Positions 1 to 6,165 of a stretch of DNA of 11,550 nucleotides are shown piece after piece (the stretch's first letter is position 1; every line of letters starts with the position of its first letter). The position numbers and the translations under genes were made by a program. The DNA lies in the NCBI GenBank assembly GCA_041946755.1, contig JBHGBB010000130.1, forward strand, positions 1 through 11,550. Direction: 5' to 3'. The stretch is from JBHGBB01 sp041946755. GTDB lineage: Bacteria; UBP4; UBA4092; JAOAEQ01. The notes under the pieces were generated by a model. The model was given only the letters and a program-made list of their open reading frames with translations. It was not told the DNA's origin and did no database searches.

Positions 1-275
1 TCCGGCTGATTTGATTCCGCCAATCCGAACTCGGTTATCATCGCTTGCAACGATTGATATTCGGAGATATCGAATAATGCTTCTACTACAGAATTCTCTG
101 CATCGGACCGGATATTAGATATATCGGTTCGTTCTCCCAGAACTTGAGCTAACGCATCGATTAAAATCGATTTACCCGCACCGGTTTCTCCGGTCAACAC
201 ATTTAATCCCGGATAGAACGATAATTCTAATTCGTCGATGATTGCGAAACGCGAGATTTTTAATACTTGCAGCAT
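1..275 (-). CDS. recN: DNA repair protein RecN, N-terminal part (cut by left edge)
   Basis: Only the first 91 codons lie in the window, and the frame runs open off the left edge. RecN is a cytoplasmic SMC-like ATPase that organises broken DNA ends during recombinational repair. The fragment begins MLQVLKISRFAIIDELELSF, the typical RecN opening (a family-specific strand followed by A-I-I-D-E-L). A Walker A P-loop GETGAGKS sits at residues 29-36, followed by ILIDAL. The pair of ATP-site and FAIIDE signatures separates RecN from RecF and SbcC. The full-length family is about 550-570 residues, so some 80% is missing here. The ATG at 275 matches the normal family start, but no Shine-Dalgarno precedes it. 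It is the last gene seen in the leftward set, 152 bp downstream of the CvpA-like gene, and may instead have its own weak promoter (a TATAAT at 338-333 on this strand has no good -35). Confidence 0.93.
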   Translation of the reverse strand, partial: MLQVLKISRFAIIDELELSFYPGLNVLTGETGAGKSILIDALAQVLGERTDISNIRSDAENSVVEALFDISEYQSLQAMITEFGLAESNQP

Positions 276-427
276 AATTAATTGATATCGAAACTACTCA
301 GGCACGAAGATACGATGTCTTCTAAAATATACATTATAGTATATTATGGAATTCTAAGTGATGGTAATTGATTCTGGTATCCTGCTGTCGATGGCGTAGA
401 ATCCGGATTTATAGATTCGGTCATTGG

Positions 428-967
428 TTAACCAAGGAATTTTAAGTGGTCAACACCGAAAATACCGACAAAAACATTATATATGTTGGTCGCGCTTTTC
501 ATAGTCCATTGAACAATAACATCATTCGGATTCCGGAGTGGGTCTGAGAGCATACTTGTTGGGGATAGCATGTAATAGAGGAAAACTAAAACCATACTGG
601 CGATAATTAATCCTTTAATTGCCCCTATAATAGCGCCACTAACTTTACTTATCGGCTTAATCAATTCAATGCGTCGGATTTTGCCAACGATATATAATGT
701 AGATCCGGCTAAAATCCCGCGAATAAACAGATAAATTAACAAAATCGCAATCGCTTCCGGAATATAAATATTGCTCGATGGAGACCAATAGTTTTTAATT
801 ATGGTTGCAACCCAATCGAAATTGGTCAGCGCACCGAATGCCGCCAGCATAGTTGCCAATAAATAGAACGATTCTTCAAAAACGCCATGCAGCATACCTC
901 GATGCGCTAATACGAATATAATTATTGCAATATCGAGAATATATATGAAACTAATAAATCCCGGCAT
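428..967 (-). CDS. CvpA family membrane protein
   Basis: A 179-residue integral membrane protein of the CvpA (colicin V production) family. In enterobacteria CvpA is needed for colicin V export and for envelope robustness; the biochemical role is unsettled. Hydrophobic segments are visible at about residues 6-22, 33-50, 68-92 and 110-134. The last contains the Gly-rich pattern GAIIGAIKGLIIASMV, which is the best family marker. Length fits the family (about 160-200 residues). A stretch of basic residues (GKIRRIELIKP, 95-105) before the last helix also fits. The C-terminal 40 residues are soluble. The ATG at 967 gives a start directly followed by the first helix; no Shine-Dalgarno is visible. 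It lies 72 bp downstream of the ATPase gene and 152 bp upstream of recN on the same strand, so co-transcription from the promoter at 2728-2699 is plausible. The family assignment is good; the function is not predicted. Confidence 0.8.
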   Translation of the reverse strand: MPGFISFIYILDIAIIIFVLAHRGMLHGVFEESFYLLATMLAAFGALTNFDWVATIIKNYWSPSSNIYIPEAIAILLIYLFIRGILAGSTLYIVGKIRRIELIKPISKVSGAIIGAIKGLIIASMVLVFLYYMLSPTSMLSDPLRNPNDVIVQWTMKSATNIYNVFVGIFGVDHLKFLG

Positions 968-1039
968 AATAATGTATTGCGATAGAGCTATGTGGAATGA
1001 TATAGTCTCCGCAGAGCTCTTACTCCATTCCCAACTGAT

Positions 1040-2596
1040 TTAGGTTGATATTGCTTGTGCGACTTCATTAATTGTGGTTATTCCTTGCATCGCTTTAGTA
1101 ATGCCATCTTCTACCAAGGTTTGCATTCCATTTTTGCTTGCATACGCTTTTATGGAGACGGCAGATGCTTTTTTATCTATCATCTCGCGAAGTGAGTCGT
1201 CGATTAACAGTAATTCAAAAATACCGGTTCGTCCTGCAAATCCGGTGAATTTACATTTTTCGCATCCTTTACCATGAGCAAACTTGGTTTTTGCATCTGA
1301 TGGAATCCCCAGTTCTTCTAAATCGTCTGGATTCGGAGTATCCGGTTCTTTGCAATGGGGGCAGATACACCGGACTAACCGCTGCGCTAATACCGCTAAT
1401 ACTGAGCCGGAAATAAGATACGGTTCCACTCCAATATCCATCATTCGAATAATAGCGCCAACAGAATCATTGGTATGCAGGGTAGAAAAAATCAGATGAC
1501 CGGTTAGCGCTGCTTGGATAGCGATTTGTGCGGTTTCTGCATCCCGAATTTCGCCGACCATAATAATATCCGGATCTTGCCGGAGAATCGAGCGGAGTCC
1601 GCTAGCGAAAGTAACATCAGCCCGGGGATTGATCGGAATTTGATTGATTCCATCAAGTTGATATTCTACCGGCTCTTCGATGGTAATGACATTTTTCGAC
1701 TTTACATCGATGGTTGATAATGACGAGTATAATGTTGAAGTTTTACCGCAACCGGTTGGCCCGGTAACAAGAATCATTCCTTGCGGTCGTTCGATCAAGC
1801 GTCGATATTTCGATAAGACTTCCGGCTGGATTCCGAGCGTATCCAGTTCTAACATATATCCTTTCCGGTCAAGTAACCGCAAGGCTACTTTTTCGCCATA
1901 AATTGTCGGAGAAGTACTGACTCGGATATCGATTCTCCGATCGTCATGTTCGACTTGGAACCTGCCATCAAGCGGTTTCCGGCGTTCAGCGACGTCCATT
2001 TCTGCCATCGCTTTAACACATGGTACTATTTCAGTTTGTAATTCTTTCGGTGGACCTACTACTTCATGCAGAACGCCATCGATTCGATACCGGATCCGTA
2101 AATCTTCTACTTCCGGTTCGATATGAATATCAGTAGCCCGGTCTTGTAAAGCATTGGCAATAATCATTTTTACTGCGCGAATCGAAGACCATTGATCTTG
2201 ATTGTCGATAGCAGTAGAAGACGTTAAGCTAGAGCTTACTTCTTTTCCAATAAGCCGAATACTATTATCATCGAAATTGCGCAATGCTTCGACAAACAGA
2301 TGCGTAGTAATTGTCGTCGATAGCGGTTGATGACATTTCGGACATACAACAATTTCAGTTTTGGTTTTCGGCAATTTATAATTACAGGAAGGACATCGCG
2401 CTTTTGCATCTTGTGCAGTGAGTAGATAAAACGCACATCCTACTGGACCGGATAATACCGCAATAGTATTCCAGAAACCGGGATTACGTTTCTTTTCCAA
2501 CTGGTCAGCGTTAATCCAGAATACTAGCCAGATCCAGCCGATAAATATAAATAAAATAACTAATAAAATGATATTGATAAAAAACACTTCGCCCAT
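1040..2596 (-). CDS. GspE/PilB-family secretion or pilus ATPase with N-terminal membrane segment and zinc ribbon
   Basis: A 518-residue hexameric motor ATPase of the type II secretion/type IV pilus assembly superfamily. Seen in order: a hydrophobic N-terminus (residues 5-28), a second hydrophobic patch (42-60), a four-cysteine zinc ribbon (C68, C71, C85, C88), then the N2 domain with DIHIEP at 156-161 and RYRIDGVL at 169-176. The motor core has Walker A GPTGCGKTS (279-287), Asp box VITIEEPVEYQ (303-313), Walker B DPDIIMVGEIRD (341-352) and His box TGHLIFSTLHTNDS (365-378). The C-terminal metal-binding CxxC pairs are C412/C415 and C445/C448. These core motifs fit the assembly type (GspE/PilB) rather than PilT, which lacks the C-terminal tetracysteine. 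The odd part is the N-terminus: the usual soluble MshEN/N1 domain that docks on GspL or PilM is absent and replaced by membrane helix plus zinc ribbon. No platform protein (GspF/PilC) or pilin gene is adjacent. Start ATG has no Shine-Dalgarno; the promoter lies about 100 bp upstream. Confidence 0.9.
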   Translation of the reverse strand: MGEVFFINIILLVILFIFIGWIWLVFWINADQLEKKRNPGFWNTIAVLSGPVGCAFYLLTAQDAKARCPSCNYKLPKTKTEIVVCPKCHQPLSTTITTHLFVEALRNFDDNSIRLIGKEVSSSLTSSTAIDNQDQWSSIRAVKMIIANALQDRATDIHIEPEVEDLRIRYRIDGVLHEVVGPPKELQTEIVPCVKAMAEMDVAERRKPLDGRFQVEHDDRRIDIRVSTSPTIYGEKVALRLLDRKGYMLELDTLGIQPEVLSKYRRLIERPQGMILVTGPTGCGKTSTLYSSLSTIDVKSKNVITIEEPVEYQLDGINQIPINPRADVTFASGLRSILRQDPDIIMVGEIRDAETAQIAIQAALTGHLIFSTLHTNDSVGAIIRMMDIGVEPYLISGSVLAVLAQRLVRCICPHCKEPDTPNPDDLEELGIPSDAKTKFAHGKGCEKCKFTGFAGRTGIFELLLIDDSLREMIDKKASAVSIKAYASKNGMQTLVEDGITKAMQGITTINEVAQAIST

Positions 2597-2643
2597 AATG
2601 TTAAGATAGCGATAAACCGAAAGGTGAAATGAAATTAAAGCTT

Positions 2644-2671
2644 AATCTGAAATTCTGAACTTCAAAATTGC
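2644..2671. repeat. Degenerate 7-bp tandem tract (array A)
   Basis: Four consecutive 7-bp units beginning with AA are in register: AATCTGA at 2644, AATTCTG at 2651, AACTTCA at 2658 and AAATTGC at 2665. It sits in the untranslated leader of the ATPase gene. It is the most degenerate of the six tracts and would not be convincing alone; the others in the window raise its weight. Confidence 0.4.
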
Positions 2672-2698
2672 ATTTTAGATTAAAAAAATCTATCTTGA

Positions 2699-2728
2699 AT
2701 TATACCGAGCAGTTAGCGGTGCTGTCAA
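2699..2728 (-). promoter_or_regulatory. Consensus sigma-70 promoter for the leftward ATPase gene set
   Basis: On the minus strand a perfect TTGACA (2728-2723) is followed after 18 bp by a perfect TATAAT (2704-2699). Transcription would begin near 2692, giving a leader of about 96 nt before the ATPase ATG at 2596. Both hexamers match the consensus exactly, which is uncommon by chance, and position and direction suit the ATPase-CvpA-recN set. The leader contains a short AGATT/AATCT inverted repeat at 2677-2691 and the heptad-like tract at 2644-2671. Confidence 0.7.
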
Positions 2729-2882
2729 TATATTCAGGTGATTTTCCTAAAGATAACTGATCCGATTTCAATGTACCATCGTCAGTCAGAAACTGCTAAG
2801 TACTATCCTCCTATTTATTATAGACACATGAAATGAGTGAAATATTTCAATAAAATCGTTTAATTTGATCAACCTATTGATT

Positions 2883-3023
2883 TTACTCAAAATACGGTTT
2901 ATAGTATACGCTTATTTTTGTATCGATAATCCACATTGCTCGTATTTTATTCAAAGCGTAATCGGGGTTTACCAGTGTATCAGGAGAATTGAACTCAACC
3001 GTTTTATCGATAGCGCGTTCCAT
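2883..3023 (-). pseudogene. Unidentified 46-codon ORF, possible small gene or gene remnant
   Basis: An open frame on the minus strand begins MERAIDKTVEFNSPDTLVNP and ends with KPYFE before TAA at 2885-2883. The composition (balanced charges, DYALNKIRAMW, aromatic C-terminus) looks like real protein rather than random AT-rich translation. The frame stays open upstream of the ATG as far as a TAA at 3047-3045, and beyond that stop reads protein-like again (FKLYFEG). That pattern would fit a decayed longer gene with an in-frame stop. There is no Shine-Dalgarno before the ATG and I do not recognise a family. It overlaps no other gene. Alternatives are a short functional gene with an unmarked start, or chance. 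It is called a remnant only because the flanking frame looks interrupted. Confidence 0.3.
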
Positions 3024-3063
3024 GAGCGTAAATGAAACATTCTTTTAGCCTTCAAAATAGAGT

Positions 3064-3091
3064 TTGAATTTAAAGCAAATTATGCTAAAAT
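3064..3091 (+). promoter_or_regulatory. Candidate sigma-70 promoter for the ABC transporter block
   Basis: TTGAAT (3064-3069; four of six -35 positions) is followed after 16 bp by an extended -10, TGC then TAAAAT (3083-3091; five of six positions). Initiation near 3098 would leave a leader of about 100 nt before the ABC ATPase ATG at 3198. A second extended -10, TGT followed by TATACT (3096-3104), lies just downstream without a good -35. Either could serve; the exact site is inference. Confidence 0.45.
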
Positions 3092-3197
3092 TTTATGTTA
3101 TACTAGAAGTAGACAATGAGGATGATATACAAGGCTCATGATTTCGTCAAACAATTAATGTATAGCATTAGAAAACTTATCGTTGAGGTAACTGTAT

Positions 3198-4142
3198 ATG
3201 TTAATGATTCGAACAGAAAATCTAACGAAAGAATATCAGGTTAAAAAATTCACTGTTGGACTAAAAAAACATAAAACTGTTGCATTGAACCATTTGAATC
3301 TGGAAGTCCAATCTGGTGAAATATTCGGATTCATCGGGCCGAACGGTGCCGGAAAAACTACTACCATCAAACTTATCCTGGGTTTACTATTTCCTTCAGA
3401 AGGTAAAACGTGGCTGCTGGAACAGCCGGTGTCGAAAGTAGATATTAAAAAGAGGATTGGATTCTTACCGGAAAATCCCTATTTTTATGATTATCTTAAA
3501 GGTGAAGAGATTTTACATTTTATGGGGCAGCTCTATGGCATCAATAAAACAGATCGAATCCGGAAAGTAGATGATCTCTTAGTTAAAGTCGGACTGCAAG
3601 ATGCCCGAGAAATGCCACTGCGCAAGTATTCAAAAGGAATGCTGCAGCGGATTGGATTAGCCCAAGCGTTAATCAACGAGCCGGAACTGGTTATTCTTGA
3701 TGAACCATTAACCGGACTAGATCCGATCGGAAGAAAAGAGATGCGGGATTTGATTCTTACCATGCGCGAAGAAGGGAAAACGGTATTTTTTAGTACGCAT
3801 ATTTTGTCCGATGCGGAAATGATTTGCGATCGGGTAGGGATGCTAATGAAAGGAAACTTAACCAAAGTCGGTAATTTAACCGAATTGTTGAATCCGAAAA
3901 TAAAGAGCATCGAAGTTGTTATTGCCGGTTTATCTGCTTTGGGAAAACAAACCTTGCAGCAAATGGCACTCCGATCGAAAGATATGGGAACCGAATACAT
4001 TGTAAATATAGCGGAAGAGAAATATGTTCCTGCCGTACTTGACTTGGTCAACAAAGAGCATGCGAAACTCATTTCTTTAGTCCCCTTAAAAGAATCGCTA
4101 GAAGAAGTATTTATGGAGGAAGTTAAGGTATCTCAAAAATAG
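3198..4142 (+). CDS. ABC transporter ATP-binding protein (ABC-2 type partner)
   Basis: A 314-residue cytoplasmic ATPase that would drive the permease encoded next. Motifs in order: Walker A GPNGAGKTT (47-55); the Q-loop region FLPENPYFYDYL (89-100), with Glu where many ABC proteins have Gln; the signature YSKGMLQRIGLAQAL (144-158) in place of LSGGQ; Walker B LVILDEP (164-170); D-loop TGLDP (172-176); and the switch His in STHIL (His201). The YSKGM signature and the LPEN loop are typical of a subfamily paired with membrane-bending or drug/lipid ABC-2 permeases, so these are not defects. A C-terminal regulatory region (236-309) ends in SLEEVF, common in this group. The ATG at 3198 has GAGGT at 3185-3189, about 8 nt upstream; an ATG at 3204 is a weaker alternative. 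PilH of Myxococcus type IV pilus clusters belongs to this general class. The substrate cannot be read from the sequence. Confidence 0.92.
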   Translation: MLMIRTENLTKEYQVKKFTVGLKKHKTVALNHLNLEVQSGEIFGFIGPNGAGKTTTIKLILGLLFPSEGKTWLLEQPVSKVDIKKRIGFLPENPYFYDYLKGEEILHFMGQLYGINKTDRIRKVDDLLVKVGLQDAREMPLRKYSKGMLQRIGLAQALINEPELVILDEPLTGLDPIGRKEMRDLILTMREEGKTVFFSTHILSDAEMICDRVGMLMKGNLTKVGNLTELLNPKIKSIEVVIAGLSALGKQTLQQMALRSKDMGTEYIVNIAEEKYVPAVLDLVNKEHAKLISLVPLKESLEEVFMEEVKVSQK

Positions 4143-4143
4143 G

Positions 4144-4178
4144 ATTAAAAAATCCAAAATCCAAATGCCGGATTTAGA
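4144..4178. repeat. 7-bp tandem tract AATCCAA (array B)
   Basis: Two perfect adjacent copies of AATCCAA (4151-4157 and 4158-4164) are flanked in register by ATTAAAA (4144), ATGCCGG (4165) and ATTTAGA (4172). The tract starts right after the stop codon of the ABC ATPase gene. The ...CCAAATGCC end closely resembles the tract at 7567-7601. A short inverted repeat follows: ATCAGAA (4181-4187) and TTCTGAT (4228-4234). Confidence 0.5.
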
Positions 4179-4259
4179 GTATCAGAAGATCAGATTTTCG
4201 AAGTAAACTAATAGGTTAATCTTATTTTCTGATGATTTAAATCTGTGGTGAAGTATTTT

Positions 4260-5159
4260 ATGACAAAACGTATAGGTGCGATTGCCATTAACACTTTCCG
4301 AGAAGCTATTCGTAATAAAATCTTGTATATCTTATTGGTATTTGCCATATTATTAATTCTCTTTTCCGTTATTCTCGCGATCCTATCGATCGGACAAGAA
4401 CAGAAGATTATTAAAGATGTCGGTTTATCAGCGATATTATTTTTCGGCGTTTTAATCTCAATTATGGTTGGGATTGGATTGATTTATAATGAACTTGATA
4501 AACGGACCATCTATGTTATTGTATCCAAACCGATTCATCGCTATGAATTTGTACTCGGTAAATTTTTCGGATTGCTTTTAACCTTAGCGGTTAATGTAGT
4601 GATGATGTCGGTCGTTTTCTTCTTATTGGTGCTGTTCCGTCAGCCAGTAACTACTCTTATCGACCAAGTAATATTCTGGCTCGGTCGGGTTACCAACCAA
4701 CAGATGTGGGATATTATCAAATCGGCTCTAGCTACCTTTTCGCAAGGAATTAATAATCTCCCGGAATTATTGCCGTTAATGAAGGCGATTGCGTTTACCT
4801 TTCTCGAACTTACCATTATTACGGCAATCGCAGTGATGTTTTCATCGTTTTCGACCCCGATATTATCCGCTGTATTTACCTTTATCCTGTTTATTGTCGG
4901 TCATTTAACGCAAGATTTATTATTACTCGCCCAGAATTTAGCTAAAAAGGGTACCGCGATTTCGCTATTAATTTCGTATTTCGCTCAGATTTTTGCATAT
5001 ATCTTACCGGATTTTGAAGTACTCAATATCCGGAACCATGTGGTAAGTAATATCCCGGTTACCTGGAGTTTAACCCAGTCGGCGGTATATGCGATTTGTT
5101 ACACCAGCTGTGTATTAATTATCGCCATGGTTGCTTTCGAGCGAAGAAATTTTAAGTAA
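4260..5159 (+). CDS. ABC-2 type transporter permease
   Basis: A polytopic inner-membrane protein of 299 residues, the membrane half of the transporter whose ATPase is encoded 117 bp upstream. Hydrophobic segments occur at about residues 21-43, 55-76, 101-125, 176-197, 200-220, 235-250 and 273-292. The N-terminus has the cytoplasmic amphipathic stretch AINTFREAIRNKILY common in this permease family. Between helices 2 and 3 is the conserved loop ELDKRTIYVIVSKPIHRYEF, another family hallmark. The ATG at 4260 is chosen because GGTGA (4247-4251) sits 8 nt before it and the family normally starts there. A GTG at 4245 would add five residues but lacks a ribosome site. The sequence resembles the permeases called PilI-like in delta-proteobacterial pilus clusters, though sequence alone does not give the substrate. 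It is probably co-transcribed with the ATPase and the next two genes. Confidence 0.88.
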   Translation: MTKRIGAIAINTFREAIRNKILYILLVFAILLILFSVILAILSIGQEQKIIKDVGLSAILFFGVLISIMVGIGLIYNELDKRTIYVIVSKPIHRYEFVLGKFFGLLLTLAVNVVMMSVVFFLLVLFRQPVTTLIDQVIFWLGRVTNQQMWDIIKSALATFSQGINNLPELLPLMKAIAFTFLELTIITAIAVMFSSFSTPILSAVFTFILFIVGHLTQDLLLLAQNLAKKGTAISLLISYFAQIFAYILPDFEVLNIRNHVVSNIPVTWSLTQSAVYAICYTSCVLIIAMVAFERRNFK

Positions 5160-5173
5160 AACTTTTAAGTTAA

Positions 5174-5204
5174 ACACAGATTTTGGTCGGTAGTTAATCT
5201 GTGT
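5174..5204. repeat. Perfect 9-bp inverted repeat before the TPR-like gene
   Basis: ACACAGATT (5174-5182) and AATCTGTGT (5196-5204) are exact inverted copies around a 13-nt loop. The hairpin would end 14 nt before the ATG at 5219, a gene with no visible Shine-Dalgarno. The block AATCTGTG also occurs at 4240-4247, just before the permease start. There is no T-run, so it is not a classical terminator. An RNA element controlling translation, a processing site or a repeat family are all possible. Confidence 0.5.
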
Positions 5205-5218
5205 AATCATTTATATAC

Positions 5219-6070
5219 ATGAAATCCTTCCGGTCACGGTTTTTTATAACAGCGGTAGTTTGTTTTTTGCTCCTTGGATTAGGACTGCATATATTACATC
5301 TGCAAGTGCGAAAGACTCGAGGGCAGAATCCGTTTCAAGAACTCTTATACCTTCCTTCAGGGAAATATATTAAAGTAGCGGTTCTTGGATTCGATAATTT
5401 CTTTGCCGACTTATTATGGTTGCGGGCGATCCAATATTTCGGCGGCCATTTTATGGGTGATAAAAACTATGCGATGCTCGATCGGATATTTGAAGTTATT
5501 ACTACCTTACAACCTTCTTTTGTTGATGTATATCGGTTTGCCGCAATGGCGTTGGGTGAAGAAGCGCATAAATATAAGGAAACCACTAATCTTCTTTGGA
5601 AAGGTATCAATAGTAATCCGCAATCCTGGGAGATTCCATACGATCTAGGATTTTTCCTCCTTTACACCGTTAGAGATTATGACCAGGCAGTGAAAGCTTA
5701 TTCGATTGCGACAACCCGACCGGGCTGTCCTGATTTCGTCCAGCGGATTATTCCCTATATCTATAGTGAATCCGGCAGAACTGAAATTGCTAAAGCGCGC
5801 TGGAAAGAGATTTATGATAATGCCAATGATGATATGACTCGCGAAATTGCAGATCGCAATATCAGACTGATTTATCTTAAAAGTTACTTAAAAGATATGC
5901 GCGATGGATTGATTGCTTATAAAAAGAAACATGGTAGTTTCCCACCCAGTTTATATTCTCTCGTACAAGAAGGATATATCAAACAGATACCAAAAGAACC
6001 TTACGACAGTATCTGGGTATACGACCCCAAAATCGGTTGGTTACGGAGTCAATACCGACCGGAATATTAA
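5219..6070 (+). CDS. Membrane-anchored TPR-like protein with pseudopilin-like C-terminal tail
   Basis: A 283-residue protein with one N-terminal membrane helix (about 9-27) after basic residues, so most of it should lie outside the cytoplasm. Next comes a conserved-looking block ELLYLPSGKYIKVAVLGFDN (41-60) and FFADLLWLRAIQYFGGHF (61-78). Residues about 82-215 are helical, with TPR-like features (DKNYAMLDRIFEVITTLQPSF; DYDQAVKAYSIA; GRTEIAKARWKEI). The last 60 residues (222-280) run DGLIAYKKKHGSFPPSLYSL, then EGYIKQIPKEPYDSIWVYDP. That is the pattern of the GspG major-pseudopilin C-terminal region (Y-xx-G-xx-PP-S-L, then GY-I-xx-IP-xx-P). The usual pseudopilin N-terminal methylation motif is absent, so it is not itself a pseudopilin. 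It lies 59 bp after the permease on the same strand. A role as partner of the ABC transporter or of a pilus/secretion machine is inferred. The start has no Shine-Dalgarno and is set by the helix. Confidence 0.75.
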   Translation: MKSFRSRFFITAVVCFLLLGLGLHILHLQVRKTRGQNPFQELLYLPSGKYIKVAVLGFDNFFADLLWLRAIQYFGGHFMGDKNYAMLDRIFEVITTLQPSFVDVYRFAAMALGEEAHKYKETTNLLWKGINSNPQSWEIPYDLGFFLLYTVRDYDQAVKAYSIATTRPGCPDFVQRIIPYIYSESGRTEIAKARWKEIYDNANDDMTREIADRNIRLIYLKSYLKDMRDGLIAYKKKHGSFPPSLYSLVQEGYIKQIPKEPYDSIWVYDPKIGWLRSQYRPEY

Positions 6071-6165
6071 TTATCCTATTGATTGCAGCAGTTTATCTAT
6101 ATCCGATTACGATTTAGCATTCGGACGGAGTAATCGATATTGATATCGTTGCCATCATACCGATC

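Larger units (their letters stand above)
2597..3197. other. Divergent intergenic region, 601 bp
   Basis: This spacer separates the leftward ATPase set from the rightward ABC block. It holds the consensus leftward promoter (2699-2728), a candidate rightward promoter (3064-3091), a tract of 7-bp units (2644-2671), a protein-like minus-strand ORF (2883-3023), and a perfect 12-bp palindrome TGAAATATTTCA at 2838-2849 that could be an operator. At about 2808-2813 the minus strand carries a strong AGGAGG, but no start codon follows at usable distance. The remaining sequence (2730-2837 and 2850-2882) shows nothing recognisable. The spacer is much longer than any other in the window, consistent with either regulation or loss of a gene. 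Confidence 0.6.

Noticed and set aside
333..338. TATAAT on the minus strand 58 bp upstream of the recN start
   Set aside because: No acceptable -35 at 16-18 bp and the spacer is generally AT-rich, so it was not listed as a promoter.
400..409. Palindrome AATCCGGATT downstream of the CvpA-like gene as a terminator
   Set aside because: No loop or T-run; the short palindrome is expected given how common CCGG is here.
2800..2815. AGGAGG on the minus strand with a nearby TATAAT, suggesting an extra gene
   Set aside because: No ATG, GTG or TTG follows at usable distance and stops occur quickly in all frames.
3116..3244. 42-codon rightward ORF (begins MRMIYKAHDF) overlapping the start of the ABC ATPase gene
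   Set aside because: No Shine-Dalgarno, overlaps the well-supported start in another frame, and no family resemblance; most likely chance, though a leader peptide cannot be excluded.
3704..3718. ABC signature YSKGM and missing Q-loop Gln as signs of an inactive ATPase
   Set aside because: Both are regular features of this ABC subfamily, and the Walker A, Walker B and switch His are intact.
3533..4072. Long minus-strand open frame inside the ABC ATPase gene
   Set aside because: The plus-strand protein has all ABC motifs; the antisense frame is a shadow with no family features.
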